Source: Marinilabiliaceae bacterium JC017 (GTDB taxonomy: Bacteria; Bacteroidota; Bacteroidia; Bacteroidales; Marinilabiliaceae). Taken from it: a stretch of 64,000 nucleotides of DNA. Shown here piece after piece: positions 36,051-44,632 of this stretch (positions are counted from its first letter, which is position 1; each line of letters begins with the position of its first letter). Both the position numbers and the translations under genes were made by a program. A model generated the notes under the pieces. The model was not told the DNA's origin and did not search any database. It saw only the letters and a list, made by a program, of their open reading frames with translations. The stretch covers positions 28,318 to 92,317 of the forward strand of contig RHGE01000015.1 in the NCBI GenBank assembly GCA_004296775.1, written 5' to 3'.

Positions 36051-36768
36051 AAAAACCTCTATGAGATTATTCTATGTAATATTGCTTTTAGGAGTGATTT
36101 CTTGTAATACATTTATTAAGAAGAATCAAATGTCAGAAATGAACATTGATTCCATGGCCTATAAACAAATTGAAAATACCACCGAATTTTGGGAATTTGC
36201 AAGGTTTATATTGAAGTATCCGGAATCAGAATTCTTTTATCCTGCACTTCAAAGGTATCACTTAGTGAGAAATGCCTATTACGACAGTGTGGGAATGCCA
36301 ATAATTGATTGCTTTAGAAATTGTGCATCAATTCAAATAAAGGCAAATCAAAAGATTGTCTTTGAAGGTGAACAAATAGAGTTAAAGGATTTGCATGATT
36401 CTTTGCTAGTCTTTTTTTGTAACGCAGATTATTGTGAATTCAAGCCAGAAATAAAGTATGTTGATGATGTATACGGTAATCCACAAGAAATATCTAAGGG
36501 CAATATTCAATTGGAATACATTAATGACTCATTCACGGTCTTGCAAACTGTTGTGAAAGAGATAAGAAATTCTATTCGGTCTTATAAGAATTACTTAGCA
36601 CAAAAATGGTATAAGAAGAAGTTGGAAGAATTAGTACTGGAAGAAGAAAAACATCTGGATTCACTATTTTATTACAGGTTAATGCTGTTTGGCTGGGATG
36701 AAGAATATATTGTTCCGCCGTTGCCACCTCCACCAATAGTAAATGAGTCTTCCATAACACTGAAGTGA
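36043..36768 (+). CDS. lipoprotein with ExbD/TolR-like periplasmic domain
   Basis: The 241-residue protein has a lipobox (LLLGVISCNT, C21) instead of the usual ExbD transmembrane helix. The central part (about 105-205) reads like the periplasmic half of Bacteroidota ExbD proteins: SIQIKANQKIVFEGEQIELK, then a segment around GNPQEISKGNIQLEY and a helix with SYKNYLAQKWYKKKLEEL. A proline-rich tail (PPLPPPPIV) closes it. ExbD couples proton flow through ExbB/ExbD to TonB, which needs the membrane helix with its aspartate; that part is missing here, and no exbB is adjacent. It may be a decoy or regulator, or a diverged stray copy. The domain call is my recognition, not a search result. Confidence 0.55.
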   Translation: MNKKTSMRLFYVILLLGVISCNTFIKKNQMSEMNIDSMAYKQIENTTEFWEFARFILKYPESEFFYPALQRYHLVRNAYYDSVGMPIIDCFRNCASIQIKANQKIVFEGEQIELKDLHDSLLVFFCNADYCEFKPEIKYVDDVYGNPQEISKGNIQLEYINDSFTVLQTVVKEIRNSIRSYKNYLAQKWYKKKLEELVLEEEKHLDSLFYYRLMLFGWDEEYIVPPLPPPPIVNESSITLK

Positions 36769-36943
36769 TACCAAAATGAAGTAGGTGTTAACGAGGTCGT
36801 AACACAAAGAATCACGGATGAATCCCGAATACACGCTTTAAATCTTTCAATTTCTCGCCAAGCCGCAAAAGGCGCAAAGAATCCCATAGCTTTACAGAGA
36901 CTTCAAGTCTTGATATACTAACAAAAGGTGAGATAACTCTAAA

Positions 36944-37176
36944 CTGACGCTACCAGTACCATTGGTCTCTCGCAGATCCAAAGGAGTGCAGAGAGGATTG
37001 TTCTGTACATCTACTAAAAGGATTCAAATATTCGTAATTCATTTTCTTTTCGCCCGGTCACTCTTTTCCCCTTCTAAAAGAATTAGGAAGGGTGATTTTC
37101 ATTGAGTATGCAATGAAAATCGGGGTGGTTTGATTGTAACATCAACCAGTGATTAAGAGAGTTATATAGTAGAATC
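36944..37176 (+). repeat. dispersed repeat A, copy 2
   Basis: It aligns with 383-618: ACGCTACCAGTACC, TTGGTCTCTCGCAGAT, CATCTACTAAAAGGA, TTCATTTTCTTTTCGCCCGG, then two hairpins and GGGGTGGTTTGATTG. The first hairpin is less perfect than in copy 1 (one mismatch and one G-T pair). Confidence 0.8.
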
Positions 37177-38268
37177 GCAGAGGAAACATGATGAACCGCA
37201 GAGACGCGAAGGCGCTGAGAAAGGGTTATGGCTTAACGTGAGAAGTTGATAATTTGAAAAATTGAAAAGATGACATCCCCAATGCGGAACACAGAACCCC
37301 GACCTGTCAAGCACCAGCCTCTATTCTCTAATTCCAACCGAAAAGATGATGCCCCAAACTCAAAACCCGTAACACGGAACCCCGAATTGTCAACAACCAT
37401 CCGGCCTCTATCTTCCAATCTCTAACTTTTAGCCTCTATCCTCTAACCCCAACCTTCGGTTAACCCCACTTCGTTACCCATTTTCTATCGGACCTGATAG
37501 GAGTCTTGTTCGGGATTGCGTCGTACCAGCATCGGTAATTGTTTGGTACTGCATCGGTCACTGATTGGTTCCTATAGACCCAATAAAAGACCAAACAAAC
37601 ACCGATTATGATACGTTCCTGGTACTTATTTGACCCAATTCAAGGCCAAATCCCTTCATTTTGGCTCAATTTTCACCCTTTTTCATGCATAAGGCCAAAA
37701 AACATTAACACTTACGTGTATATGTTTTCCATGTTTTTCAAATACCCACAATGTCATATAGCTGATTGACTGTATTTTACGCCACCTAAAAAGTAACGGT
37801 AATTTTACCGTTATTTTTTTTCATTTTCAGCAGAGTTATATTGGTTTTGAAATTTGATTAAATATTATTCACCCCTCAATGACAGGAATAATGGAAAAAT
37901 TAAGCGTGAATTCAATCCGGAAAAAATCTGTTCAATATGCTGTTATCAGGCATGTAAGGACTTTACCTGGTATCTCCGTCAAGACACACACAATTAACAG
38001 GTCAGGAATTTTGGCAGGTTTTGCTTCAGGATTAGGTAAGGTCATACTCTCCGTATTCAAACATTAGGTTTGGCCGTGTCCCTGGAAAACTTTAACACTG
38101 TCACCGTCAAGGTTTGATCATGACCTTACAAATGCCTGCGAGCAGTTGATAAAAAACATAAACAATGATTTTAGGTACCATTTTTATCCAAACATCCCTG
38201 TTTTCCAAACTTCACATATCTTACTCTCTTAACATCCCTTTCTCTTAATAGCCATTTTCCCCTCCAAT

Positions 38269-38323
38269 ACATTTAATTTAAGGAATGATTATGGTACGAT
38301 TTGGAGATTAATGGTTATTTTCG
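38269..38323 (+). repeat. dispersed repeat B, copy 2
   Basis: It matches 1027-1080, as described there, and lies 0.4 kb before the four-gene operon. Confidence 0.6.
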
Positions 38324-38604
38324 GAAACGAAAAGTTTTAACTTTCAATAATTCAAGAACCCTATCGATGATGTTAATTTTGATGGAGATACCTGATTATA
38401 TCTACCCAAAATGGACTGATATAATCACGTAATGATATACAGTTAGCTGCAAGTGAAAAGAACGAAACTGCAATATTGAAACCTAATTATAAAATTTGAA
38501 AAAACGGATAGAAAATATTGGCTCTTTGATTGTTGGTTGGTGCAAGAAAAAATTAGTTTTTGCCCGCCCGCTTCTGCCCTTCGGGACAGTTGGGGAAGCC
38601 TACG

Positions 38605-38675
38605 TACATTGCACACATTTGCAAATCGCACAGGCTGACCCACAATCCAAAATTTGCAAAAGAGTGCAATTTTAG
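38605..38675 (+). repeat. palindromic flank, left side of the four-gene operon
   Basis: ATTGCACACATTTGCAAAT (about 38613-38631) pairs with ATTTGCAAAAGAGTGCAAT (about 38653-38671) with a few mismatches. The block ACATTTGCAAATCGCACAGG and the block AAAATTTGCAAAAGAG recur in the same order at 43488-43545. A further AAAAAATTAGTTTTTG at about 38550 is repeated in inverted form at about 43564-43580. Confidence 0.65.
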
Positions 38676-38706
38676 TAATCCTCTATTGATAAAATTAACT
38701 TATAGA

Positions 38707-39930
38707 ATGACGAAAATAGCATTGATTAGTGATATACATTTTGGAAAATTTTCTAGAACCAATGATTTTATAGTTCCAGGTGAAAAATTGACCTCAACAT
38801 CTACAGGCGAAAAGTCTTTAAAAAATGATTTGATTCGACAACTGAAAGACGAAGGTGTTGAATATATTGTCGTTACTGGAGATTTGACATCTGTTGGTAG
38901 TCCAAGTGAATTTAATTATTGCAAATTAGCTTTAGAAGAAATCGTTGAAAAAGTAGGAATAAATAAGGATAAAATTATAGTTGGTCTTGGCAACCACGAT
39001 ATTGATTGGAACATTTCCAAATTATCTTCTAACCATGAATGTCAAGTAGAAAAATTAAAACAGGAAATAACAGACAATTATCTTAGCGTTGCAGGTTCTG
39101 TTGCAAATCATTGGTTTCCACATGAGATAAAATACGACCATACTGGTCCAGCTCCATTTTCAGGGGTTGTTGAGTTTGATTCAATAATATATTTCGTTCT
39201 AAATTCGGGTTGGCTTTGTTCTGAAAAGGATGCAATTAAACAAGGAAAACTAGATACAAAACAATTAAGATGGATTTCGGAAGTATTAAAAAAATACAAA
39301 GAATCTACTAAATGGAAAATTTTAATTCTTCATCACCATCCATTTAGCTATCCCTATCCTAAACCATCTTCTGATCACTCAGTATTAAAAGAAGGACCTG
39401 AATTAAATGATATAATTGGGGAATATGGAGTAAATATTGTTTGCCATGGTCATAGACATCACCCAAGAGTTAAAAATGAACTTGAAAATGGATGGGCAAA
39501 TCCAATAACCTTTATAAGCTCAGGAAGTTTATCGGTAAACGTAGAGCATAGATCAGAAGAAATTCCAAACTTATTTCATGTAATTGAACTGGACGAGGAC
39601 AAGTCTTTCTATTTGAGGTCTTATAAATTTAGTTCGCTAAATGGGTGGATTAGGGTAACAGAGAATACTAATCATACACCTATTGACTTTGAGATGTTTT
39701 TTCAAAAACCAATTGAACAAGGTGAGTTAAATATATTTGTAAAAAAACTATGTCAATTTGAAGATGATAAAAATCAGAAAGAGTTACCATCATGGAAAGG
39801 GTTGCCAAATGAATTGAAATCAATAAAAATAGAATCTTTAAATCAATTAATAAGTGAGGAATGTAAAGCGAAAAATATAAAGGTGTTTGGTAAGTATCCT
39901 GATGAAGAAATCGTAATAATTAAAAAGTAA
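38707..39930 (+). CDS. calcineurin-like metallophosphoesterase, gene 1 of a candidate defence operon
   Basis: The 407-residue protein carries every metal-site motif of the calcineurin-like family: SDIHFG (D9, H11), TGDL (D59), GLGNHD (N96, H97), LHHHPF (209-213) and HGHRHH (H249, H251). Members cut phosphodiesters, such as cyclic nucleotides or DNA (as in SbcD), or phosphoproteins. A C-terminal part of about 110 residues (300-407) has no match that I know. I start it at ATG 38707, where strand 1 of the fold begins (MTKIALISD); the frame above covers the palindromic flank. The ATPase gene starts 3 bp downstream. As nuclease or nucleotide-signal hydrolase it could be the effector or the off-switch of the system. 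Confidence 0.85.
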   Translation: MTKIALISDIHFGKFSRTNDFIVPGEKLTSTSTGEKSLKNDLIRQLKDEGVEYIVVTGDLTSVGSPSEFNYCKLALEEIVEKVGINKDKIIVGLGNHDIDWNISKLSSNHECQVEKLKQEITDNYLSVAGSVANHWFPHEIKYDHTGPAPFSGVVEFDSIIYFVLNSGWLCSEKDAIKQGKLDTKQLRWISEVLKKYKESTKWKILILHHHPFSYPYPKPSSDHSVLKEGPELNDIIGEYGVNIVCHGHRHHPRVKNELENGWANPITFISSGSLSVNVEHRSEEIPNLFHVIELDEDKSFYLRSYKFSSLNGWIRVTENTNHTPIDFEMFFQKPIEQGELNIFVKKLCQFEDDKNQKELPSWKGLPNELKSIKIESLNQLISEECKAKNIKVFGKYPDEEIVIIKK

Positions 39931-39933
39931 GCT

Positions 39934-41715
39934 ATGAAACCTATTTCTACTAACATAAAAGGCTATGATCAGGTAAATCCATTTAAAGATAGCCAAGCTA
40001 GAAATTTCTCAAACCAAAAACTTATAGCAGAATTCTGCCCCACAAAGTTTTATTGGGACTTGTTTAATGATCAACATGAAATACTTATTGGCACTAGAGG
40101 TAGCGGAAAAACAATCCTGTTAAGAATGATGCAATATTCTTTATTGAAACAAATAAAGAATGAGAACGCTGATGAAATTATTAAACAGAAAAAATACATA
40201 CCTCTCTATGTACCAACAAATATTGAATTTTTAAGATCAATTAACCCTGTGGGAATTGAAGATGAGCAAAAGATCTTATTCTTCCAATTTGGTTTTAATT
40301 GTCTTCTTGCTCAAACTTTAATTAAAGAATTAAAGAGTATAATTGCTGATATTGAAAGTGATTTAATTCAAAGAGTATTAATAGAAGAAAAAATCAGTGA
40401 AATATTATCATCTATGTGGTTTGAAGGGTGTGGTGACTTAGATACTTTAGATGCTATTTCATTTAAAATAGATAGCATCTATCATAATTTTAACTTCTTC
40501 AAAGAAGATAATATTAAAAATGTACCTCCTGTATTTATTAACACAATAGGCAAACCAGTTCAGAGTATATCAAAACACATTTATAAAATATTAAAAATAG
40601 AAACTGAACCTATATGGTTAATATGTATTGATGAAGCAGAATTCCTTGACATATCGCATCAAAAATGCATAAACACTTTGTTTAGAGCAGATTCGCAAGG
40701 TATTGTAGTAAAGATGGCCACCCTTCCATTCAAGCACAAAACAAGGGAAACCTTTGTTAAAGGTGAACTTGCAGAGCCAAATGGAAATGATTTCAATTAC
40801 CGAAATATTGAATTTGATCCATTAGGAACTGACTTTGTGAAACTAACTAATCAGTTGTGTAATAATAGAATTTCAAAAACGCTAAAAAATGGGACAGATG
40901 AAGTTACTCTAGAAAATTTCATAGGAATTGTAGGTCAAGACTCACTTGTTGATTACTATTGTAAAGAGACTAAAATACAAGAGGATCACAGAAATATAAT
41001 AGAAAAAGGGATCATTGATCAACTTTCAGCGAAACGAAAAGAGACAGCCTTACAAAATGGGATAGGTAGTAAAGAAAATAGAAAGCCTATTTATGATAAA
41101 TTTGCTCCTATTTTTTTTATTAGAGAGATGCACAAACTAAGTAAAAAGGGAGGACGAGTTCCTGGTTTTTATGCAGGTGCAAATACTATTAGAAAACTAT
41201 CAGAAGGTAACCCTAGAATATTTATTCAAATTATGAATCAATTATTTGAAAAAGCGAGAACAGGTAACCTCAATGAAAAGCAACAGCATATAGTTTTAAC
41301 TGAATTTGCAAAACAACATTGTGAAATTACAGAACGCCTTCCAGAATATGGGAATATTTTAGCTGAATTCATTTCTAATCTTTCTGATTATCTTTTTGAC
41401 CAAACACATTCGTATGAAATAAAAGATACTGGCACCAATTTTAAACTTGGAAAGAGACTTTTAGACGATTCCAAAATAAAGAATGCTATTATGCTTGGCT
41501 GTGCTTATTCAAGGCTAAAAATCGATGAGAACTCTCTTCTTAATGCTATTTCTGCCAATACAATCTTGTCTATTTCTAATGTTTTTGCATTGAAATATTG
41601 GATCCCTATGAGGAAATCTGGTAATGATCTCAGATGGGATGGATTAAATAAAAATTGCAAAAAACAATCCAAGGATGATGATGCTCAAAACCAAATTAAA
41701 TTATTATTTGAATAA
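39934..41715 (+). CDS. ORC/CDC6-like AAA ATPase, gene 2 of a candidate defence operon
   Basis: The 593-residue protein has a Walker A motif GTRGSGKT (53-60), a Walker B motif IWLICIDEAE (D233, E234) and a sensor-2-like SEGNPR (423-428), in the order found in AAA ATPases of the ORC/CDC6 and STAND-like groups. The N-terminus (NPFKDSQARNFSNQKLIAEF) resembles the entry segment of such ATPases. The last 150 residues may be a winged-helix domain but I cannot confirm it. It would act as a motor or as a nucleotide switch that senses invading DNA or protein. Spacing to both neighbours is 2-3 bp, so all are made together. The gene is AT-rich compared with core genes. Confidence 0.72.
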   Translation: MKPISTNIKGYDQVNPFKDSQARNFSNQKLIAEFCPTKFYWDLFNDQHEILIGTRGSGKTILLRMMQYSLLKQIKNENADEIIKQKKYIPLYVPTNIEFLRSINPVGIEDEQKILFFQFGFNCLLAQTLIKELKSIIADIESDLIQRVLIEEKISEILSSMWFEGCGDLDTLDAISFKIDSIYHNFNFFKEDNIKNVPPVFINTIGKPVQSISKHIYKILKIETEPIWLICIDEAEFLDISHQKCINTLFRADSQGIVVKMATLPFKHKTRETFVKGELAEPNGNDFNYRNIEFDPLGTDFVKLTNQLCNNRISKTLKNGTDEVTLENFIGIVGQDSLVDYYCKETKIQEDHRNIIEKGIIDQLSAKRKETALQNGIGSKENRKPIYDKFAPIFFIREMHKLSKKGGRVPGFYAGANTIRKLSEGNPRIFIQIMNQLFEKARTGNLNEKQQHIVLTEFAKQHCEITERLPEYGNILAEFISNLSDYLFDQTHSYEIKDTGTNFKLGKRLLDDSKIKNAIMLGCAYSRLKIDENSLLNAISANTILSISNVFALKYWIPMRKSGNDLRWDGLNKNCKKQSKDDDAQNQIKLLFE

Positions 41716-41717
41716 CT

Positions 41718-42668
41718 ATGAATATAGATTTTACCAAGAAAGAATATTCTGCAAGTCAGGAAATATCCTTATTAATTTGTGCAATTGGTTTTGAGGAAAG
41801 GTCAAGTTATTTGATAAAAGAATTCTCAGACTCTAGTTCTATTAATAATAGTAATACATTATGCTTTTATTTTATTGATAATAGAAATGAAACCTCTGAT
41901 CAGAATTACAATGAAGTATTAGAAAAGGGTATAATACCCAAAGATATAAATAAGGACAATGTCGATGAGTTATTAACCGAAATAGAAAATAAGATATCAG
42001 AGATTTCTTCTCGTTCAGAATCATTAAAAATTCATGTTGATTATTCATCAATGCCTAGGGCTTGGTATGCTAATCTTTTTGTGAAAATTACTAATAAGAT
42101 GAGAGTAAGTGACTCCTTAACTTTTTGGTATTCCCATGGTGATTATAGTGAAGATGAAAAACACTGTACAACAGCTGGCGCTGATGATTTCGTAATATTC
42201 TCAGGCAAAGCATCAATTAGACCAAGAAACCGTAGTCACATATTAGGACTTGGTTATGATAAAACTAAATCTGATGCTATCAAAACTGTAGTAGACCCAA
42301 GTACATTAATCGTGTGTTATACTTACCCTGAAAATAATGACAAAATTCTTGAAACAATTCATGGAGTACATGAACAAATGCTGAGTTCTGCTGCTATGAG
42401 CATTTCGCTACCGATTGAGAATTTTAACTTTATTGTTAAACGAATTAATGAAGTTGTCCTAGATCAGCTTGATAAAGGTGATGTTATTTTAATTCCAGAT
42501 GGTCCTAAACCTTTAATTCTTGCATGTTCAATAATACCAGAGCTGCTGAATAAAATAGGTGTTGTTTGTTTTCATATTAAAAGTCATAATGCTAATTTTA
42601 GACCTGTAAATATCAGACCTACAGGTAATGTGTCTGGTTTTGTTATAAATAGAAAAGCCAATGAGTAA
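41718..42668 (+). CDS. protein of unknown family with FEERS and VDYSSMPR motifs, gene 3
   Basis: The 316-residue soluble protein is not one I can name. It starts with LLICAIGFEERSSYL (18-32), a buried strand followed by an acidic-basic FEERS motif; IHVDYSSMPRAWY (105-117) is a second strand-plus-turn, and LIPDGPKPLILA (258-269) a third. Three strand-loop motifs of this type, spaced by helices, suggest a Rossmann-like sheet whose loops meet in one pocket, as in nucleotide-binding sensor domains of the CARF/SAVED kind; this is inference. The gene overlaps the methyltransferase gene by 8 bp and follows the ATPase by 2 bp. It may sense a signal or provide the toxic activity. Confidence 0.6.
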   Translation: MNIDFTKKEYSASQEISLLICAIGFEERSSYLIKEFSDSSSINNSNTLCFYFIDNRNETSDQNYNEVLEKGIIPKDINKDNVDELLTEIENKISEISSRSESLKIHVDYSSMPRAWYANLFVKITNKMRVSDSLTFWYSHGDYSEDEKHCTTAGADDFVIFSGKASIRPRNRSHILGLGYDKTKSDAIKTVVDPSTLIVCYTYPENNDKILETIHGVHEQMLSSAAMSISLPIENFNFIVKRINEVVLDQLDKGDVILIPDGPKPLILACSIIPELLNKIGVVCFHIKSHNANFRPVNIRPTGNVSGFVINRKANE

Positions 42669-43470
42669 TGTAACTCCATTTCTAAAATGGCCTGGTGGTA
42701 AACGCTGGTTAACTTCCTACATTGAAGAATTGATAGATAAACAATCTATTAATCGTTATTTTGAGCCATTTTTAGGTGGTGGTGCAGTATTTTTTTCTAT
42801 AAATCCTCAAGAGTCATATTTGTCAGATACCAATGAGCAATTAATTATAACATATAAGGCTGTACAAAATAATCACGAGGAACTAATAAGACATCTTAAA
42901 GAAATTCCCACAGATAAAGCTACATATTATAAAGTTCGTAATGGAAAACCAACTAGTGAAATAGATATTGCAGTTCGTTTTTTGTATCTAAATAGATTAG
43001 CATTTGGCGGTATGTATAGAGTAAATAAGGAAGGAAACTTTAATGTTCCTTATGGAGGAAGCGGTCGCTCTACTAATGTTCTTTGGAAAAACCAATTAAT
43101 TGAAAATGCTTCAAAGAAACTCAAAAATGTTAAATTATCATGCCAAGATTTTTCAGAAACATTTTCTATTGCCGAAAAAGGCGATCTTATATATTGTGAT
43201 CCTCCATATACAGTGGCGCATAACTTGAATGGTTTCCAAAGGTATAATGAGAATATCTTCACATGGAAAGACCAAAAAAGATTAAAAGAATTGTGTACTG
43301 AAGCTGCCGATCGTGGCGTATGTATTATTCTTAGCAATGCTGCTCATTTATGTATTAAAGAATTGTATTATCCCAAAGAACCTAAAGTAATTAAGAGATA
43401 CTCTGGTTTAAGTACCGTACCTTCAAAACGAAAGGTTGTTGAAGAATATCTTTTAGCCTTTAATTTATAG
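42661..43470 (+). CDS. Dam-type (D12 class) N6-adenine DNA methyltransferase, gene 4
   Basis: The 269-residue enzyme has the D12/Dam layout: FLKWPGGKRWL (7-17) near the N-terminus, FEPFLGGGAVFF (34-45) as motif I for S-adenosylmethionine, LSDTNEQLI (54-62), and the catalytic DPPY (180-183). Dam-family enzymes methylate adenine in short sites such as GATC; the target here is unknown. It overlaps gene 3 by 8 bp. An adenine methyltransferase in the same unit as an ATPase and a phosphoesterase suggests that it marks host DNA, so that the other parts attack unmarked DNA. A solitary regulatory methylase is the alternative, but the tight operon speaks against it. Confidence 0.9.
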   Translation: MSNVTPFLKWPGGKRWLTSYIEELIDKQSINRYFEPFLGGGAVFFSINPQESYLSDTNEQLIITYKAVQNNHEELIRHLKEIPTDKATYYKVRNGKPTSEIDIAVRFLYLNRLAFGGMYRVNKEGNFNVPYGGSGRSTNVLWKNQLIENASKKLKNVKLSCQDFSETFSIAEKGDLIYCDPPYTVAHNLNGFQRYNENIFTWKDQKRLKELCTEAADRGVCIILSNAAHLCIKELYYPKEPKVIKRYSGLSTVPSKRKVVEEYLLAFNL

Positions 43471-43484
43471 CATGCCCACACAGC

Positions 43485-43582
43485 CAAGTACATTTGCAAT
43501 TCGCACATGCTAGTACTCTTCCGAAAATTGCAAAAGGGCTTGTCTGTCTGCCACCGCTTTTTTGCCGACCCTAAAAACTAAT
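43485..43582 (+). repeat. palindromic flank, right side of the four-gene operon
   Basis: ACATTTGCAATTCGCACATGC (43491 on) and CCGAAAATTGCAAAAGGG (about 43522-43540) repeat the left flank in the same order. The arms AGTACATTTGCAATTCG and CGAAAATTGCAAAAGGGCT pair as an imperfect stem. AAAAACTAATTTTTT (about 43566-43580) is the inverse of the left AAAAAATTAGTTTTT. Confidence 0.65.
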
Positions 43583-43659
43583 TTTTTCGGGAGTAGCAGT
43601 GCTTTGAATGAACGGTTTGATGATTGTAAAAGACTGATAATTAATCGATAACGAATGAA

Positions 43660-43796
43660 TGCCAGCAGCTAACAAAGTAAATAAAACATTTGGTGGATAG
43701 TGTTAATTTTAAGGCTGTTACATTTAATAAAATTTGTAGCAGTTTGACAGGTAAGTGCTTTGAAATGCCAAACGTTTCATATACGTGGCCGTAAAG
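43660..43796 (+). repeat. attC-like imperfect palindrome before the SUKH gene
   Basis: The left arm (AATGC ... GTAAATAAAACATTTGG, from about 43660) and the right arm (CCAAACGTTTCATATAC ... GTAAAGCATT, to about 43796) are imperfectly complementary, with bulges. The length of about 135 bp and the position just before a single gene resemble a cassette recombination site. The DNA after the gene begins AACGCTTTAC, the reverse of the right end. Confidence 0.45.
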
Positions 43797-43812
43797 CATT
43801 AAAACAGACGCA

Positions 43813-44472
43813 ATGAACAAAGAAATTTGGGATAACTGGATAAAAAGAATTGAGTGGATTCTTAATATTGCTAAGAAAAGAAATTGGGACTACACAGAAT
43901 TGACAATTAAGAAACCTGTTTCAGAAAGAGCATTTGAAATTCTTGAAAAAGACCTAAACATAGAATACCCTGCTGACTTCAAAGAAATATTGACAAAATA
44001 CTCATCGGGATTAATAATGGATTGGCAAATAGAAGGAGAAGAAACAGAAGGAAAATTTCGAGAAATATTTTGCGGTGCAGGACGTGGATATCTCTGGGAC
44101 TTTGAGACATTGAGAGATGATTACAAAAACATCCAGGGGTGGATTAAAGAATGTTTTTCAAATCCAGAAGATGAATATGACAAAATTTGGTATAATAAAG
44201 TCCCATTTTTAGACGTGCCTAATGGGGACGTGATAGCATTTGGAGATAAGACAGAAAGAGGAAATCAAGTGGTGTACTTAAGTCATGAAGGTGACAACTT
44301 TCACGGACAAATTCTTGGTGAAAATTTTATTGACTTCATTGATAAATGGACTCAACTTGGATGTGTTGGAACGGAAGATTGGCAATTTGAACCTTTTTAT
44401 GATTATGAAACAATGAAATTATTGTCCGACAGAACAATACTCGACGAATGGATTAAATGGCTAGAAAAATAA
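43813..44472 (+). CDS. SMI1/KNR4 (SUKH) family protein
   Basis: The 219-residue soluble protein shows the SUKH fold. It opens with a helix and the motif VSERAFEILEKDLNIEYPADFKEIL (short core about 40-63), then an acidic loop, YLWDFETL and a DGDNFHG-like turn, and ends with helix FIDFIDKW and a short acidic tail. SUKH proteins in bacteria often serve as immunity proteins for contact-dependent or polymorphic toxins; others are of unknown role. No toxin gene is next to it, so it may be an orphan immunity gene gained as a cassette. The gene is AT-rich and lies between attC-like DNA and an element also found at 31137. Confidence 0.82.
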   Translation: MNKEIWDNWIKRIEWILNIAKKRNWDYTELTIKKPVSERAFEILEKDLNIEYPADFKEILTKYSSGLIMDWQIEGEETEGKFREIFCGAGRGYLWDFETLRDDYKNIQGWIKECFSNPEDEYDKIWYNKVPFLDVPNGDVIAFGDKTERGNQVVYLSHEGDNFHGQILGENFIDFIDKWTQLGCVGTEDWQFEPFYDYETMKLLSDRTILDEWIKWLEK

Positions 44473-44498
44473 CGCTTTACAACAAGTGTTACTAAAGT

Positions 44499-44607
44499 AA
44501 CCTTGGCTTTGTCGGTATTTGGGAGTTCAGCTCCCGTGCCAACCGAAGTAAAATTAAGAAAGCGAATATACCCCACGCAAACCGGGCCATTTCATATGGC
44601 TGAACCC
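44499..44607 (+). repeat. palindromic element downstream of the SUKH gene, copy 2
   Basis: It matches 31137-31242: CTTGGCTTTG, TTTGGGAGTTCAGCTCCCG (perfect GGGAG/CTCCC hairpin), TTAAGAAAGCGAATATACC, CACGCAA and CATTTCATATGG. The palindrome GTTACT-AA-AGTAAC lies just upstream, at about 44488-44501. Confidence 0.65.
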
Positions 44608-44632
44608 TTAGGTACAAGCAAATATCAAATAA

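Larger units (their letters stand above)
36769..38706. other. 1.9-kb repeat-rich spacer before the four-gene operon
   Basis: It holds degenerate GCGCAAAGA-type sequence (36850-36905), dispersed repeat A copy 2 (36944-37176), a C/T-rich low-complexity stretch (37290-37470), repeat B copy 2 (38269-38323) and a palindromic flank of the operon (38605-38675). The 62-residue frame at 37879-38067 has no protein features. No gene is called. Confidence 0.65.

Noticed and set aside
37879..38067. 62-residue open frame before the four-gene operon
   Set aside because: Basic composition and a short length fit chance; no promoter or family sign was seen.
38707..43470. Assignment of the operon to a named defence system (BREX, DISARM, Septu, Gabija, Zorya, Druantia)
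   Set aside because: None of these has a calcineurin-like phosphoesterase with an ORC/CDC6-like ATPase, a FEERS-type protein and a D12 methyltransferase as the full set; key parts such as a PglX, a DrmA/B helicase or a TOPRIM nuclease are absent.
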